A stretch of DNA of 64,000 bases from Azotobacter vinelandii. GTDB lineage: Bacteria; Pseudomonadota; Gammaproteobacteria; Pseudomonadales; Pseudomonadaceae. A program made the position numbers and the translations under genes. Numbering within the stretch: position 1 is the stretch's first letter; every line of letters starts with the position of its first letter. Below the pieces are notes generated by a model. It was not told the origin of the DNA, searched no databases, and worked only from the letters and a program-made list of their open reading frames with translations. The stretch lies in assembly GCF_001571105.1 (NCBI RefSeq), contig NZ_BCTD01000014.1. One strand, written 5' to 3'. Positions 36,892 to 47,466 of this stretch are shown here, piece after piece.

Positions 36892-37650
36892 TCAGCCCGG
36901 CAAATCCTTGCGCAATTTCACCGGCTCGCCGGGTTTGCGCTTGAGAACGCTGCGCATGCGGATATTGAGCGTCTCGACGATCAGGGAAAAGATCATCGCG
37001 AAGTAGATGTAGCCCCTCGGCACATGCACCTCGAAAGACTCGGCCACCAGCAGGGTGCCGACCACGATGAGAAAAGACAGTGCGAGCATCTTCAGCGACG
37101 GGTGCTTATCGATGAACTCGCCGATGGCGCCGGAAGCGGCCATCATCAGCAGCACGGCGATGATGATCGCGGCGATCATCACCGGCAGGTTCTGCACCAG
37201 CCCGACCGCGGTGACCACCGAGTCCAGGGAGAAGATGATATCGATCAGCGCGATCTGCAGGATCACGCCGACGAGGCCAGCCCTGGCACGGCCCCCATGG
37301 GCTTCCTCCTGCGCTTCGCCCTCGAGGCTGCTCCAGATTTCCAGGGTGCTCTTGAACAGTAGGAACAGACCGCCGAAGAACAGGATCAGGTCGCGTCCGG
37401 AGATACCCTGGCCGAACACCGCGAACAGATCATGGGTCAGGCGCATCACCCAGGTGATCGACAGCAGCAGCAGGATCCGCGTCCCCATGGCCAGCGCCAT
37501 GCCGAGGAGGCGAGCCCTGGTTTGTTCCCCCTTCGGCAGGCGACTGACCAGGATCGAAATGAAAATGATGTTGTCGATGCCGAGAACGATTTCCAGAGCA
37601 GTCAGGGTAAGGAGCGCGACCCAAGTCTGCGGGTTGGCGAGCCACTCCAT
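36892..37650 (-). CDS. TerC family integral membrane protein
   Basis: 252 residues with about seven transmembrane helices and the TerC acidic motifs: ALEIVLGIDNIIFISIL and ALIDIIFSLDSVVTAVGL. Recent work links TerC proteins to manganese export and metalation of exported proteins; tellurite resistance names are historical. No ter operon genes are nearby. It sits upstream of feoA and downstream of the ABC-F gene on the same strand. Confidence 0.92.
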   Translation of the reverse strand: MEWLANPQTWVALLTLTALEIVLGIDNIIFISILVSRLPKGEQTRARLLGMALAMGTRILLLLSITWVMRLTHDLFAVFGQGISGRDLILFFGGLFLLFKSTLEIWSSLEGEAQEEAHGGRARAGLVGVILQIALIDIIFSLDSVVTAVGLVQNLPVMIAAIIIAVLLMMAASGAIGEFIDKHPSLKMLALSFLIVVGTLLVAESFEVHVPRGYIYFAMIFSLIVETLNIRMRSVLKRKPGEPVKLRKDLPG

Positions 37651-37701
37651 TCGAGGCTACCTCTCGCGGTGGGGATGGAAAATCCTGTCCATGTCCTGCG
37701 C

Positions 37702-39603
<1,902 letters not shown>

Positions 39604-39653
39604 GATGGCGGCGGAGTTTACCAGCTTCGCCGTGTACCGCGGAGGGACACGAC

Positions 39654-40103
39654 ATGCCGCGCGATCTGCAGGCTTTCGCTCTGGGGTTGTACCTGCGTCC
39701 GGGTGTCGAGGCCGCCTGCCTGGAATTGCAGGAGCAAGGGGCCGATGTCTGCCTGCTGCTCTGCGCTGTCTGGCTGGAGACACACGGCATCGAGTGCACG
39801 GCCGAACGCTGCGCCGAACTGCAGCGGCTTGCGCAGCCTTGGCGGACACAGGTGATCGCGCCCCTGCGCCGACTGCGCCAGGACTGGCGCCCGGCGGCCC
39901 GCAGCGATCCCGTTCTGGACGAGCTGCGGGAGCGCCTGAAAGCACTGGAGCTGGATGCGGAATGGGCGCAACTGCAACGCCTGGAGGCGGCCAGTCGTGA
40001 CTGGCCGGCAGCGCCCGAGGCCGCGAGGAGCTGGCTGGAGAAGCTGGCGGGCCCGGCTGCAGGCTGCCGCGAGGCGCTCGCCAGCCTGCGCGCGGCGACG
40101 TGA
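39654..40103 (+). CDS. TIGR02444/DUF2390 family protein
   Basis: 149-residue all-helical protein: FALGLYLRPGVEAACLELQ, DVCLLLCAVWLETHG and WRTQVIAPLRRLRQDWR match the family found in pseudomonads. No catalytic motif is apparent and the function is unknown. It is divergent from the ABC-F gene and converges with algP, 11 bp apart. Confidence 0.85.
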   Translation: MPRDLQAFALGLYLRPGVEAACLELQEQGADVCLLLCAVWLETHGIECTAERCAELQRLAQPWRTQVIAPLRRLRQDWRPAARSDPVLDELRERLKALELDAEWAQLQRLEAASRDWPAAPEAARSWLEKLAGPAAGCREALASLRAAT

Positions 40104-40114
40104 GGCGGTACGGA

Positions 40115-40801
40115 TCAGGACAGATCCGGCTCGCCGGGCACGACAGGAGCGCTTGCCGCAACAGGCTCGGCCGGGCTGACGGCCGCCTTGGCACGGCTCC
40201 GCTTCACCGCCGGCTTGCGGGTCGTCGCCGGCTTGGCGGGCGATTCGGCCGCCGCAGCCGGACGTGGCGCGCGTGTCGTCGTACGCTTGGCCGGCGCCTC
40301 GCCGGCAGGCGCCACGGTCTCGACCGGGGGCTTGGCGCGACGGGATGCGGCCGGCTTGCGCCCCACCGCTTTCGGTACCGGCTTGCTCTCTGGACGCTCG
40401 GCCGGCGCCACCAGCGCCTGGGCCACGGCCTCCCTCACCTGGGCGACCCCCTGCGCCAGCTCCAGCGCCTGCAGGGTGTCATGGCGCAGCCGGACGATGT
40501 AGTCGCGGGTTTCCGCCTGGCGCGCCTTGAGATCGTCGAGCAGCGGCTCCAGTTCGTCGACCGCCTTCCTGCCCCGGACCTGCGCCTTGGCTTTGCCGGC
40601 CAGCGCGGCATCCTGCAGCTTCGCGCGCGCCTCATGCAGCTTCTCCTGAACCTTGCTGCGCTGCTTCTCCAGCTTGGCCAGCGCCTTCTCGGCATCCTGC
40701 AGCGCCTGGGAACAGGCTTCCTCCAGATGGACGAGCAGGCTCTGCGAAAGTTGCTGCAGCAGATGCAGCGGGGTCGTGACAGGGGGCTTCTTGGTCGGCA
40801 T
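40115..40801 (-). CDS. algP: Alginate regulatory protein AlgP (histone H1-like)
   Basis: 228 residues. The N-terminal 135 residues form a helical, coiled-coil-rich domain (LLQQLSQSLLVHLEEACSQA). The C-terminal 95 residues are Lys/Ala/Pro-rich and histone H1-like (RKPAASRRAKPP, KPATTRKPAVKRSRAKAA). The P. aeruginosa protein has a long run of KPAA repeats and about 350 residues, so this copy has only a remnant of the repeat array. AlgP affects algD expression, probably through DNA binding. It follows algQ by 135 bp. Confidence 0.92.
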   Translation of the reverse strand: MPTKKPPVTTPLHLLQQLSQSLLVHLEEACSQALQDAEKALAKLEKQRSKVQEKLHEARAKLQDAALAGKAKAQVRGRKAVDELEPLLDDLKARQAETRDYIVRLRHDTLQALELAQGVAQVREAVAQALVAPAERPESKPVPKAVGRKPAASRRAKPPVETVAPAGEAPAKRTTTRAPRPAAAAESPAKPATTRKPAVKRSRAKAAVSPAEPVAASAPVVPGEPDLS

Positions 40802-40897
40802 GACATGCTCCTAGCGAAGGGACTCCATCATACTACTCACCCGACTCACAACCGCCAACGAAACCAGCGCAGGCAAAAGACTCGCGTACGAAAAGCC

Positions 40898-40924
40898 GGC
40901 CTCTGCGAACAGGCGGCAAAGGCC
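40898..40924 (-). terminator. Intrinsic terminator of algQ
   Basis: On the minus strand GGCCTTTGC pairs with GCAGAGGCC (one mismatch), followed by GGCTTTTCG. It begins 13 bp past the algQ stop and separates algQ from algP, suggesting algP has its own promoter or depends on read-through. Confidence 0.6.
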
Positions 40925-40936
40925 TGCGCCAGAGCG

Positions 40937-41404
40937 TCAGGCGCTGGCGGCGATCTGCCAGTGCGCGTTGTGCAGCACTTCGATCAGGCAGTCCTCCAGT
41001 TCGAAGCGTTCGCGCAACAGACCGCCGAGCGCCTCGATCTCCCGGCTCAGCGAGCCATCCAGGCAATCGCCGTTATCCAGACGGTCGTTGAAGGCCAGCG
41101 CTGCCTGGGTGATCGCTTCGAGACGGGGATAGATCTGCCTGGCCAGCCCGAGCCCGCGGCGGTCGCCGAAGGACTCGGCTTCGCCCATCAATTGCTCGTA
41201 GACCTCGAAATGGCCGGCGGAAACGTAATCGACCAACAGTTCGCAGAAGACCTGCAGGGCTTCGGCGCTGGCCGCGGGTATGGTCTGCTGGCGAACAACG
41301 CTATCGAAGGCTTCGAGCAGGTCCCGGCGCTCGGCCAGCCAGCGATCGATCAGGAGATGGACACCATCCCAGCGTTCCTGGGCGTCTTGGCGGATTTCAA
41401 GCAT
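40937..41404 (-). CDS. algQ: Anti-RNA polymerase sigma-70 factor AlgQ (Rsd/AlgQ family)
   Basis: 155 residues, helical, with NxERW start DAQERWDGVHLLIDRWLAER, CELLVDYVSAGHFEVYEQL and LGGLLRERFELEDCLIEVLH. Rsd/AlgQ proteins bind sigma-70 region 4 and modulate sigma competition; AlgQ promotes alginate production in P. aeruginosa. It lies between dsbB and algP as in that species. Confidence 0.95.
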   Translation of the reverse strand: MLEIRQDAQERWDGVHLLIDRWLAERRDLLEAFDSVVRQQTIPAASAEALQVFCELLVDYVSAGHFEVYEQLMGEAESFGDRRGLGLARQIYPRLEAITQAALAFNDRLDNGDCLDGSLSREIEALGGLLRERFELEDCLIEVLHNAHWQIAASA

Positions 41405-41609
41405 GGTCTGGCTTCCCTACTGTTGTTTATGTTCAGACCCACGAAGGGCTCGCTATATCGATGCATCCGGCTTGGGAAAAGTGCGATCGAACGACGGGAT
41501 CGACTGACACATAGCCGCAGAGTATGCCCGTCGCGCCGCACCGACAAGCCATGCGCCGACGAAAGTTCATACGCTTGTTCGAGGCGCCGCAGCGGCGTCC
41601 AGGGAAGGG

Positions 41610-42101
41610 TCAGGCCCGGCGTAGCAACTGGAGCAGGGCGAACAGCAGCATCGCGACGAAGGCCAGCAGGCTCCACTCCGGCAGGCTCATGCCGAACAGT
41701 GTCCAGCCGACCTCGGCGCAGTCGGCCGTCCCGTGCAGGACCTGGCGGACGATCTCCTGGAATGGCAGGGCCTCCAGCATGTATTCCAGGCTGGGCAGGC
41801 AGGACGGCAACTGCTCCGGCGGAATGTTCTGCAGCCAGACCTGGCGCCCGGCGGTGGCCGCACCGCCCAGCGCGGCGAGCAGGGCGAAGCCGGCATACAA
41901 CCGCTGGCCGGCCAGTGCCGGGCCATGCAGAGCGGCGACCAGGCAGATCAGACCGAAGAGGATGACGAAGATGCGCTGCACGATGCACAGCGGACAGGGT
42001 TCCAGACCGACGCCATGCTCCAGGTAGAGCGCACCGCCGAGCAACGCGACGCAACCGAGAAAGGCGAGAAGGAAGAGAGAACGTGGACTGGCCAGGTTCA
42101 T
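41610..42101 (-). CDS. dsbB: Disulfide bond formation protein DsbB
   Basis: 163 residues, four transmembrane helices. The periplasmic redox pairs are visible: CPLC in LEPCPLCIVQRI and the second pair in PSCLPSLEYM and GTADCAEVGW. It reoxidises DsbA with ubiquinone. P. aeruginosa has two DsbB paralogues; this one is at the algQ-hemY locus (DsbH there). A 205-bp gap separates it from algQ. Confidence 0.93.
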   Translation of the reverse strand: MNLASPRSLFLLAFLGCVALLGGALYLEHGVGLEPCPLCIVQRIFVILFGLICLVAALHGPALAGQRLYAGFALLAALGGAATAGRQVWLQNIPPEQLPSCLPSLEYMLEALPFQEIVRQVLHGTADCAEVGWTLFGMSLPEWSLLAFVAMLLFALLQLLRRA

Positions 42102-42123
42102 GGCTGCTCCGAGTCGAAGACAA

Positions 42124-42149
42124 GGGCGCTACGGTAGAGGAAAGCGCCC
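42124..42149 (-). terminator. Hairpin between hemY and dsbB
   Basis: GGGCGCT (42124-42130) pairs with AGCGCCC (42143-42149), in the 134-bp gap after hemY. A second CTTTC/GAAAG stem follows at 42154-42170. No convincing T-run on the minus strand; moderate support as the end of the hem operon. Confidence 0.4.
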
Positions 42150-42235
42150 CGGGCTTTCAAGGCGCGAAAGCTTCCGGGACGCTCGATTCGTGTCGAGCTC
42201 TGCATTCGCTCGCACGAAGAGGAGAAAGGCCAGCC

Positions 42236-43468
42236 TCAGGGGGTGGCCGGCTCGGACAGCAGGGCGGGAGCCCGTTCGAGCTTCAACCCTTCCTGGAACA
42301 AGCGGTTGCTGTGCTCGGTTTCACCCAGTTGGGCCAGCAGGCGTGCCAGCTCGGCGCAGGTCTCGGCGCTGCGGCTGAGGGCCAGGCTGGCCTCCAGGTA
42401 CTCCCGCGCCTTGTCGAACTGCTCGTTGACCAAGGACAGGCGACCCAGGGTCAGCAGTAGCAGCGGATCGTTCGGCTGCTTCTCCAGCAGGCTGTGGGCC
42501 AGATTCAGTTGTCGTGCCGGATCGCTGCTGCGCACCTGGCCGTAGAGGTAGGCCAGACGCCCCTCGTAGTGCTGCTTGAGGGCCGCCCGCAGGACCGCCT
42601 CGGCCTCGTCCTCGGCGTCCAGCTCGCGCAGGCGTGTGGCGTAGGCGTAGAGCAGGTCGGGGTCGTGCTGCAGCGACGAGGGGATCTGGCTCCAGCAGCC
42701 GGTCACGAGACTGCGGGCGGTTTCGCCCTCCTTCAGCTCGCCCTTGCCGATCTGCTCCAGGGCTGCGGCCCAGGCCAGATGCTCCAGTCCGTTCAGCTTG
42801 TCGGCGGGCAGCACCCGGCGCTTGCGCAGCACCGGCAGCAGCCGGCAAAGTGCCGGCCAGTCCTGCAACTGGACGTAGAGCTTCTGCAGCAGGCTCAGGG
42901 TATAGGGTTGCTGGGGGTGGTCCTCGTTCAATTGCTGCAGGACGCCCAGCGCCTGACGGTATTCGCTGCGGTCGATCAGCAGCCGGGCCTGGGTCAGGCC
43001 GATGGCGACCTCCGCCTTCGGCTCGCGCTCGCGGGCCTGGCGCAGCAGGTCGTCGCTCTGGGCGTACTCGCCCAACTCGTTGGCCGCCCGGGCGGCGCCT
43101 AGGTAATGCACCAGCGGCTGCTGGTCGGTGGCCGCGGCCCGGGTCAGCTTGTGCAGCGCCTGCTGCCAGTTGCCCTCGGCCAAATCGCGCTGGCCGTGCA
43201 AGGCGGCCTGGCGGGCGCGCCGGTTACGGTTGCGCTGCGACCAGGGCAGCACCACGCCGGCCGAGGCGGCGATCAGGCCGACCACCCAGCGCAGGACGAA
43301 GAAGGCGGCGACCAGCACCAGCAACAGGCCGAGGAAGACCCAGAGGCTGGATTCGAACCGATAACCCTTGTAGGCGAACAGCACGTAGCCAGGATGCTCG
43401 GCGATAGCCATGCCGAGCAGGGCGGCGCCGGCGATGACCACCAGCAGGAGCAGATAGAGGCGGCTCAT
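42236..43468 (-). CDS. hemY: HemY, TPR membrane protein of the heme operon
   Basis: 410 residues. Two N-terminal transmembrane helices (LLLLVVIAGAALLGMAIA and WVFLGLLLVLVAAFFVLRWV) form the HemY_N domain and the rest is a TPR array. Despite the name it is not the Bacillus protoporphyrinogen oxidase. It is the last gene of hemC-hemD-hemX-hemY and its ATG overlaps the hemX stop by four bases. Its biochemical role is unclear; a link to heme-pathway or envelope assembly is by position only. Confidence 0.92.
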   Translation of the reverse strand: MSRLYLLLLVVIAGAALLGMAIAEHPGYVLFAYKGYRFESSLWVFLGLLLVLVAAFFVLRWVVGLIAASAGVVLPWSQRNRNRRARQAALHGQRDLAEGNWQQALHKLTRAAATDQQPLVHYLGAARAANELGEYAQSDDLLRQAREREPKAEVAIGLTQARLLIDRSEYRQALGVLQQLNEDHPQQPYTLSLLQKLYVQLQDWPALCRLLPVLRKRRVLPADKLNGLEHLAWAAALEQIGKGELKEGETARSLVTGCWSQIPSSLQHDPDLLYAYATRLRELDAEDEAEAVLRAALKQHYEGRLAYLYGQVRSSDPARQLNLAHSLLEKQPNDPLLLLTLGRLSLVNEQFDKAREYLEASLALSRSAETCAELARLLAQLGETEHSNRLFQEGLKLERAPALLSEPATP

Positions 43469-44580
43469 TGACGGGCGCCCTCCTTCTTCTTCGCCGCGGC
43501 GGCGGCTTCGGCCTCCTCACGTTGCGCCTGGCGACGCTGCAAGTAGTTCTGCAGGGTGCTCACGGTCTGCGACAGATCGGGCATCTGCTGCGCCACCGGC
43601 TGCCTGGAGAGTTCGCTCAGGCGCTTGCCGAGAGCGGCGCTCTGCGGATGGTCCGGATTGAACTGGCCGGCCAGCACCTCCTGAGCCTGCTGCAGCGCCT
43701 GCCGATAAATGTCGGGAGAGGCGTTCAACACCGCCCACTGGGCCTGCTCCAGGGCCAGTGCCAGGGTCAGGCGGACCTGCGCCAGGTTCTGTCCGGCCAG
43801 CAGCGGGCGGATGTCCTGATCGGCATGCAGGTCGACGCGCACGAAGCGGGAGATCTTTTCCCACCACTGCTGCCAGCGGTCGGCGACGACCGGTGCCTGC
43901 TCCTGCTCGTAGACGGGCGCCAGGGGCTTGAGCTGGGCGACCTGCTCGCGCAGCGCGCCGAGGCTCAGGAAGAGGCCGATGCGGTCCGGCGGCGTCAGGC
44001 TGCGCAGGGACTCGAGGCCGCGCGCCAGCGCCTGGCGCACCGGGAAGGAAGCCGGATCGTCCAGTTCGCGGAGGATGCCGTCGGCCGCCTCGAGCAGACG
44101 CTGGGCGCTGCCGATGTCCTGCATGGCCGTCAGGCGCAGGTTGGCCAGGCGCAGCAGGTATTCGGCCTCGGCCAGCCGCCAGTCCTCGCGGCTGGCGCCG
44201 GTCAGCTTGTCGAGACGCTGGACCAGCTTCTCCTGGCCGCTCTCGAGCATGGCCATGGTGCGCTCGTGCTCCTCCAGTTCGGAGCGCGCCGGGAACTGCG
44301 ACAGGCGGCTGGTGATGCTCCGCTCGCTCTGCCTCAGGGCATCCATCTGGCTGCTCAGCGCCGACTCGAAGCGGCTGTTCTGCGCCAGTTCGCCGGCCTG
44401 CATCTCGCGCAACTGCCAGAGGCCCCAGCCGCCGAGACCCGCGCCGCCGGCGCCGATCAGCAGGGCCAGGACGGCCACGGCGCCGGAAACTCCGCCACCA
44501 CTCTGGCTGGTCGGGGCGGGCGCGGCGAGCGGTTGTTCATCATTGTTCGTGGGAATGTTCGGGGGGGCTGCTTCGCTCAC
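43465..44580 (-). CDS. hemX: HemX, putative uroporphyrinogen-III C-methyltransferase-like protein
   Basis: 371 residues. A disordered N-terminus (about 30 residues, Pro/Ala-rich), one transmembrane helix (AVAVLALLIGAGGAGLGGW), then a long coiled coil and the HemX domain. Despite the database name no methyltransferase motif is seen, so it is likely a membrane scaffold protein. The GTG at 44580 (GAAGGA upstream) is preferred to an upstream ATG that lies inside the hemD 3' region. It is 16 bp after hemD. Confidence 0.9.
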   Translation of the reverse strand: MSEAAPPNIPTNNDEQPLAAPAPTSQSGGGVSGAVAVLALLIGAGGAGLGGWGLWQLREMQAGELAQNSRFESALSSQMDALRQSERSITSRLSQFPARSELEEHERTMAMLESGQEKLVQRLDKLTGASREDWRLAEAEYLLRLANLRLTAMQDIGSAQRLLEAADGILRELDDPASFPVRQALARGLESLRSLTPPDRIGLFLSLGALREQVAQLKPLAPVYEQEQAPVVADRWQQWWEKISRFVRVDLHADQDIRPLLAGQNLAQVRLTLALALEQAQWAVLNASPDIYRQALQQAQEVLAGQFNPDHPQSAALGKRLSELSRQPVAQQMPDLSQTVSTLQNYLQRRQAQREEAEAAAAAKKKEGARQ

Positions 44581-44596
44581 GTATACATCCTTCGGG

Positions 44597-45385
44597 TCAA
44601 AAGGTCGGCGCTGGGCGGCCCTGAAGCGCGGCCAGCAAGGCAGTGGCACTGGCGCCATGGCAGTCCACGACGGTCCGGAATCCCGCCGCGCGGGCCAGTT
44701 CGGCGACCCGCGGGCTCGGCACGAACAAGGGTATCCGAAGCAGTGCCGGCCAGTCAGCCGCCGCCAGTTGGCGCAGATGCTCGAATCCCTGCCCGCTGCT
44801 GATCTGCAGGCCGTTCAGGCGCTCCGTGCGGACCCGCTCGAGCAGGGTGCCGGGCGGGTAGTCCGGCAGGGTTCGCCGGTAGAGTTCGACATGATCGACG
44901 GCCAGCCCCCGACTGCGCAACGATTCGGCGATGAACTCGCGACCGCCCTCCCCGCGCAGGATCAGCACCCGCGGCTGGGGTACGGCCAATGCCGTGGCCA
45001 GTCCGGGCAGCGCCAGCAGCGCCTCGCTGTCCTCGCCGGCGGTCGGCCAGGCGACCGTCAGGCCGTAATCGGCGAGGATCTCGCCGGTCGCCCGGCCGAC
45101 GCCGAACCAGCATTGATCGGCCGGCGGCTGCGGCCAGTAGCGGTCGAGCAGCTCCAGCCCCAGGCGGGCGGCGGGCTTGCTGACCACGATCACCGCGCTG
45201 TAGCGGTCGAGATCGAGAAAGAGGCTGCGCAGTTCCGGGGCTTCCGCCAGCGGCTCGATGGCCAGCAGCGGCAGGCTGCTGCTGCAGATGCCCGCCTCGC
45301 TCAGGCAATCGGCCAGAACGGCGCATTCCTCGGCCGGACGGGTGAGCAGCAGGCGCCACCCGCCGGCGTCCGACCGTACCGTCAC
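44597..45385 (-). CDS. hemD: Uroporphyrinogen-III synthase
   Basis: 262 residues, two-domain HemD fold: WRLLLTRPAEECAVLADCL, VIVVSKPAARLGLELL, RVLILRGEGGREFIAESL, VELYRRTLPDY and SSGQGFEHLRQLA. It cyclises hydroxymethylbilane with D-ring inversion. The start is GTG, overlapping the hemC stop by four bases. HemD sequences diverge strongly, but the position after hemC is decisive. Confidence 0.93.
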   Translation of the reverse strand: MTVRSDAGGWRLLLTRPAEECAVLADCLSEAGICSSSLPLLAIEPLAEAPELRSLFLDLDRYSAVIVVSKPAARLGLELLDRYWPQPPADQCWFGVGRATGEILADYGLTVAWPTAGEDSEALLALPGLATALAVPQPRVLILRGEGGREFIAESLRSRGLAVDHVELYRRTLPDYPPGTLLERVRTERLNGLQISSGQGFEHLRQLAAADWPALLRIPLFVPSPRVAELARAAGFRTVVDCHGASATALLAALQGRPAPTF

Positions 45386-46320
45386 GGCCGTTCGCCTTCG
45401 CCGTAGACCGCCGCCAGAATCCGCTGCGCGCCCTGGGCCAGCAACGCCTCGGCCACCCGAACGCCGAGCGCCTCGGCTTCATCGGCGGGAGCACGGGCCT
45501 CAGCGCGCAGCAGCAGGCGGCCGTCCGGCTGGCCGACCAGGCCACGCAGCCACAACTGGCCGTCCTCCAGCTCGGCATAGCAGGCGATGGGCACCTGGCA
45601 GCCACCGTTGAGGCGCTTGTTCAAGGCACGCTCGGCACCGACCCGGAGGGCGGTCGGCGCGTGGTCGAGCGGGGCGAGCAGGGCCTGGATCTCCCGGTCG
45701 GCGCTGCGGCACTCGATGCCCACCGCGCCCTGGCCGCCGGCCGGCAAGCTGTCGGCGATGGCGATGCGGGAACGGATGCGTCCCTCGAAACCGAGGCGGA
45801 TCAGACCGGCGGCGGCGAGGATGATGGCGTCGTACTCGCCGGCGTCCAGCTTGGCCAGGCGGGTATTCACGTTGCCGCGCAGGAACTGGATCTTCAGGTC
45901 CGGCCGGCGTGCCAGCAACTGGGCCTGGCGACGCAGGCTGGAAGTGCCGATCAGGCTGCCGGCCGGCAGTTCGTCGAGGCTGGCGAAGGCATTGGAGACG
46001 AAGGCGTCGCGCGGGTCCTCGCGCTCGCAGATGCAATACAGGCCGAGCCCTTCGGGAAACTCCATCGGCACGTCCTTCATCGAGTGCACGGCGATGTCGG
46101 CCGCGTTCTCCAGCAGGGCGGTCTCCAGCTCCTTGACGAACAGACCCTTGCCGCCGATCTTCGCCAGCGGCGCGTCGAGCAGCTTGTCGCCGCGGCTGAC
46201 CATCGGCACCAGGCTGACCGCCAGTCCCGGATGGGCCTGCTCCAGGCGCGCCTTGACATATTCGGCCTGCCACAGGGCCAGGGCACTCTTGCGGGTGGCT
46301 ATGCGGATCTCGCGGGGCAT
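45382..46320 (-). CDS. hemC: Porphobilinogen deaminase (hydroxymethylbilane synthase)
   Basis: 312 residues. It polymerises four porphobilinogens. IRIATRKSALALWQAEYVKA, VHSMKDVPMEFPEGL, GTSSLRRQAQLL, FLRGNVNTRLAKLDAGEYDA and the dipyrromethane-cofactor Cys in NGGCQVPIACYAE are all present. An ATG two codons further upstream is possible, but the one at 46320 has the better ribosome-site spacing. A hairpin separates it from algR upstream. Confidence 0.96.
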   Translation of the reverse strand: MPREIRIATRKSALALWQAEYVKARLEQAHPGLAVSLVPMVSRGDKLLDAPLAKIGGKGLFVKELETALLENAADIAVHSMKDVPMEFPEGLGLYCICEREDPRDAFVSNAFASLDELPAGSLIGTSSLRRQAQLLARRPDLKIQFLRGNVNTRLAKLDAGEYDAIILAAAGLIRLGFEGRIRSRIAIADSLPAGGQGAVGIECRSADREIQALLAPLDHAPTALRVGAERALNKRLNGGCQVPIACYAELEDGQLWLRGLVGQPDGRLLLRAEARAPADEAEALGVRVAEALLAQGAQRILAAVYGEGERP

Positions 46321-46387
46321 GGGCATTCCAGGACGACGGATTGGCGCGGATGATAGCAGGATCGGGCCGCGAACTGGGCAGTCCCGC

Positions 46388-46420
46388 CCGGATGGCATGC
46401 CGCCCTGGCGGCCCATCCGG
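46388..46420. terminator. Two-part hairpin between algR and hemC
   Basis: CCGGATGG (46388-46395) pairs with CCATCCGG (46413-46420) and, inside, GCCGCC pairs with GGCGGC (46399-46412), a 33-nt very stable element. It lies 61 bp past the algR stop and 67 bp before hemC. No T-run on the minus strand, so it may block read-through, act in the hemC leader, or both. Confidence 0.6.
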
Positions 46421-46481
46421 ATAGTAGTAAATAAGCACCCCATCGGTTCGCAGGGGGTACGGCGGCAACCCCCGGCCGGCC

Positions 46482-47237
46482 TCAGGAGGCCAGTTGATTG
46501 TGCATCAGCTTGCGCACCCCGGCGACGTGTCGTCGGCTCACGGTCAGCGCGGCGTCGCCGAGGCCGCGCAGGTAGAGCTGGAAATGCCCGAGCGGCGTTC
46601 GTTGCAGCCGCTCGATGCGGTCGCGGGCGACCAGCGCATTGCGATGGATGCGCACGAAGCGGTCGCCGAATTCGTCCTCCAGGGCCTTCAACGGCTCGTC
46701 CAGCAGCACTTCGCCACTCTCGTGACGCAAGGTCACGTACTTGTGGTCGGCGATGAAGAAGATCGCCTTGTCCACCGGAACCAGTTCGATGCCCCGGCGG
46801 GTACGGGCGCTGATATGGGTGCGCGGCACATTGCCGTCCGTCGCCGGCGGACGGGTCAGCGCGGCCAGTTGGGTACGGGTGGGGCGCTGGGCCTTCTGCA
46901 GGGCCTCGCGCAACGGCTCCTGGCGCACCGGCTTGAGCAGATAGCCGACCTCGCCGTTCTGCAACGCCGACACGGCGAACTCGTCGGCGCTCGTGCAGAA
47001 GATCAGGGCTGGCGAGGCCTCGCGCTCGCACAGTCGGGCGGCCACCTGCAGGCCATCCAGCCCAGGCATGCGGATATCCAGCAACACGATATCCGGTTTC
47101 AAGCTGTCGATCAGGGTCAGTGCCTCCTCGCCGTTGCCGGCCGAAGGCTCGAGCACGCGATAGCCATCGAGCTCACTCACCAGACGGCTGAGGTGCTCCT
47201 TGGCCTGAGGGTCGTCGTCGACGATCAGAACATTCAT
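46482..47237 (-). CDS. algR: Response regulator AlgR (LytTR type)
   Basis: 251 residues. The receiver has Asp7/Asp8, phosphoacceptor Asp54 in VLLDIRMPGLDG, Thr82 and Lys102 in GYLLKPV. The LytTR DNA-binding domain includes IELVPVDKAIFFIADHKYVTLR, RFVRIHRNALVARDRIERL and DAALTVSRRHVAGVRKLM. It controls alginate, twitching and virulence genes in P. aeruginosa. The gene for its partner sensor AlgZ/FimS, normally between algR and argH, is absent; argH starts 229 bp away, divergent. The alpha-4 face (CTSADEFAVSALQNGEV) differs from the P. aeruginosa sequence as I recall it. Confidence 0.96.
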   Translation of the reverse strand: MNVLIVDDDPQAKEHLSRLVSELDGYRVLEPSAGNGEEALTLIDSLKPDIVLLDIRMPGLDGLQVAARLCEREASPALIFCTSADEFAVSALQNGEVGYLLKPVRQEPLREALQKAQRPTRTQLAALTRPPATDGNVPRTHISARTRRGIELVPVDKAIFFIADHKYVTLRHESGEVLLDEPLKALEDEFGDRFVRIHRNALVARDRIERLQRTPLGHFQLYLRGLGDAALTVSRRHVAGVRKLMHNQLAS

Positions 47238-47384
47238 GTTGCTTCGGCTTCCCGCGTCAGTCCGGACAACAATTAGCGTAGACAGCCGGAGTGACAGCCG
47301 TCACGGTCCGCACCGGGAGAAATTGCATCGCGTGCCCGCAGCGATGCGGCTGGCGGGCCTGCGGGGTTTTCCCGCGGACCCTGC

Positions 47385-47437
47385 TATCATCCGCGCACTC
47401 TTGTCCATCCACCCCGCCGGCCGCCTCCGCGGCCGGC
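47385..47437 (+). promoter_or_regulatory. argH promoter and leader hairpin
   Basis: TATCAT (47385-47390) is a plausible -10 for argH. In the resulting leader GCCGGCCGC-CTCC-GCGGCCGGC (47416-47437) forms a perfect 9-bp stem, 29 bp before the argH ATG. A GCGGG-GTTTT-CCCGC hairpin (about 47361-47375) overlaps the -35 region. No ARG-box was recognised. Confidence 0.45.
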
Positions 47438-47466
47438 CGTATCTGCGCAGCAGCCGAGAGAACGCC

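Noticed and set aside
36892..37650. Tellurite resistance island (TerC)
   Set aside because: No other ter genes are nearby; the protein belongs to the widespread TerC/YkoY class.
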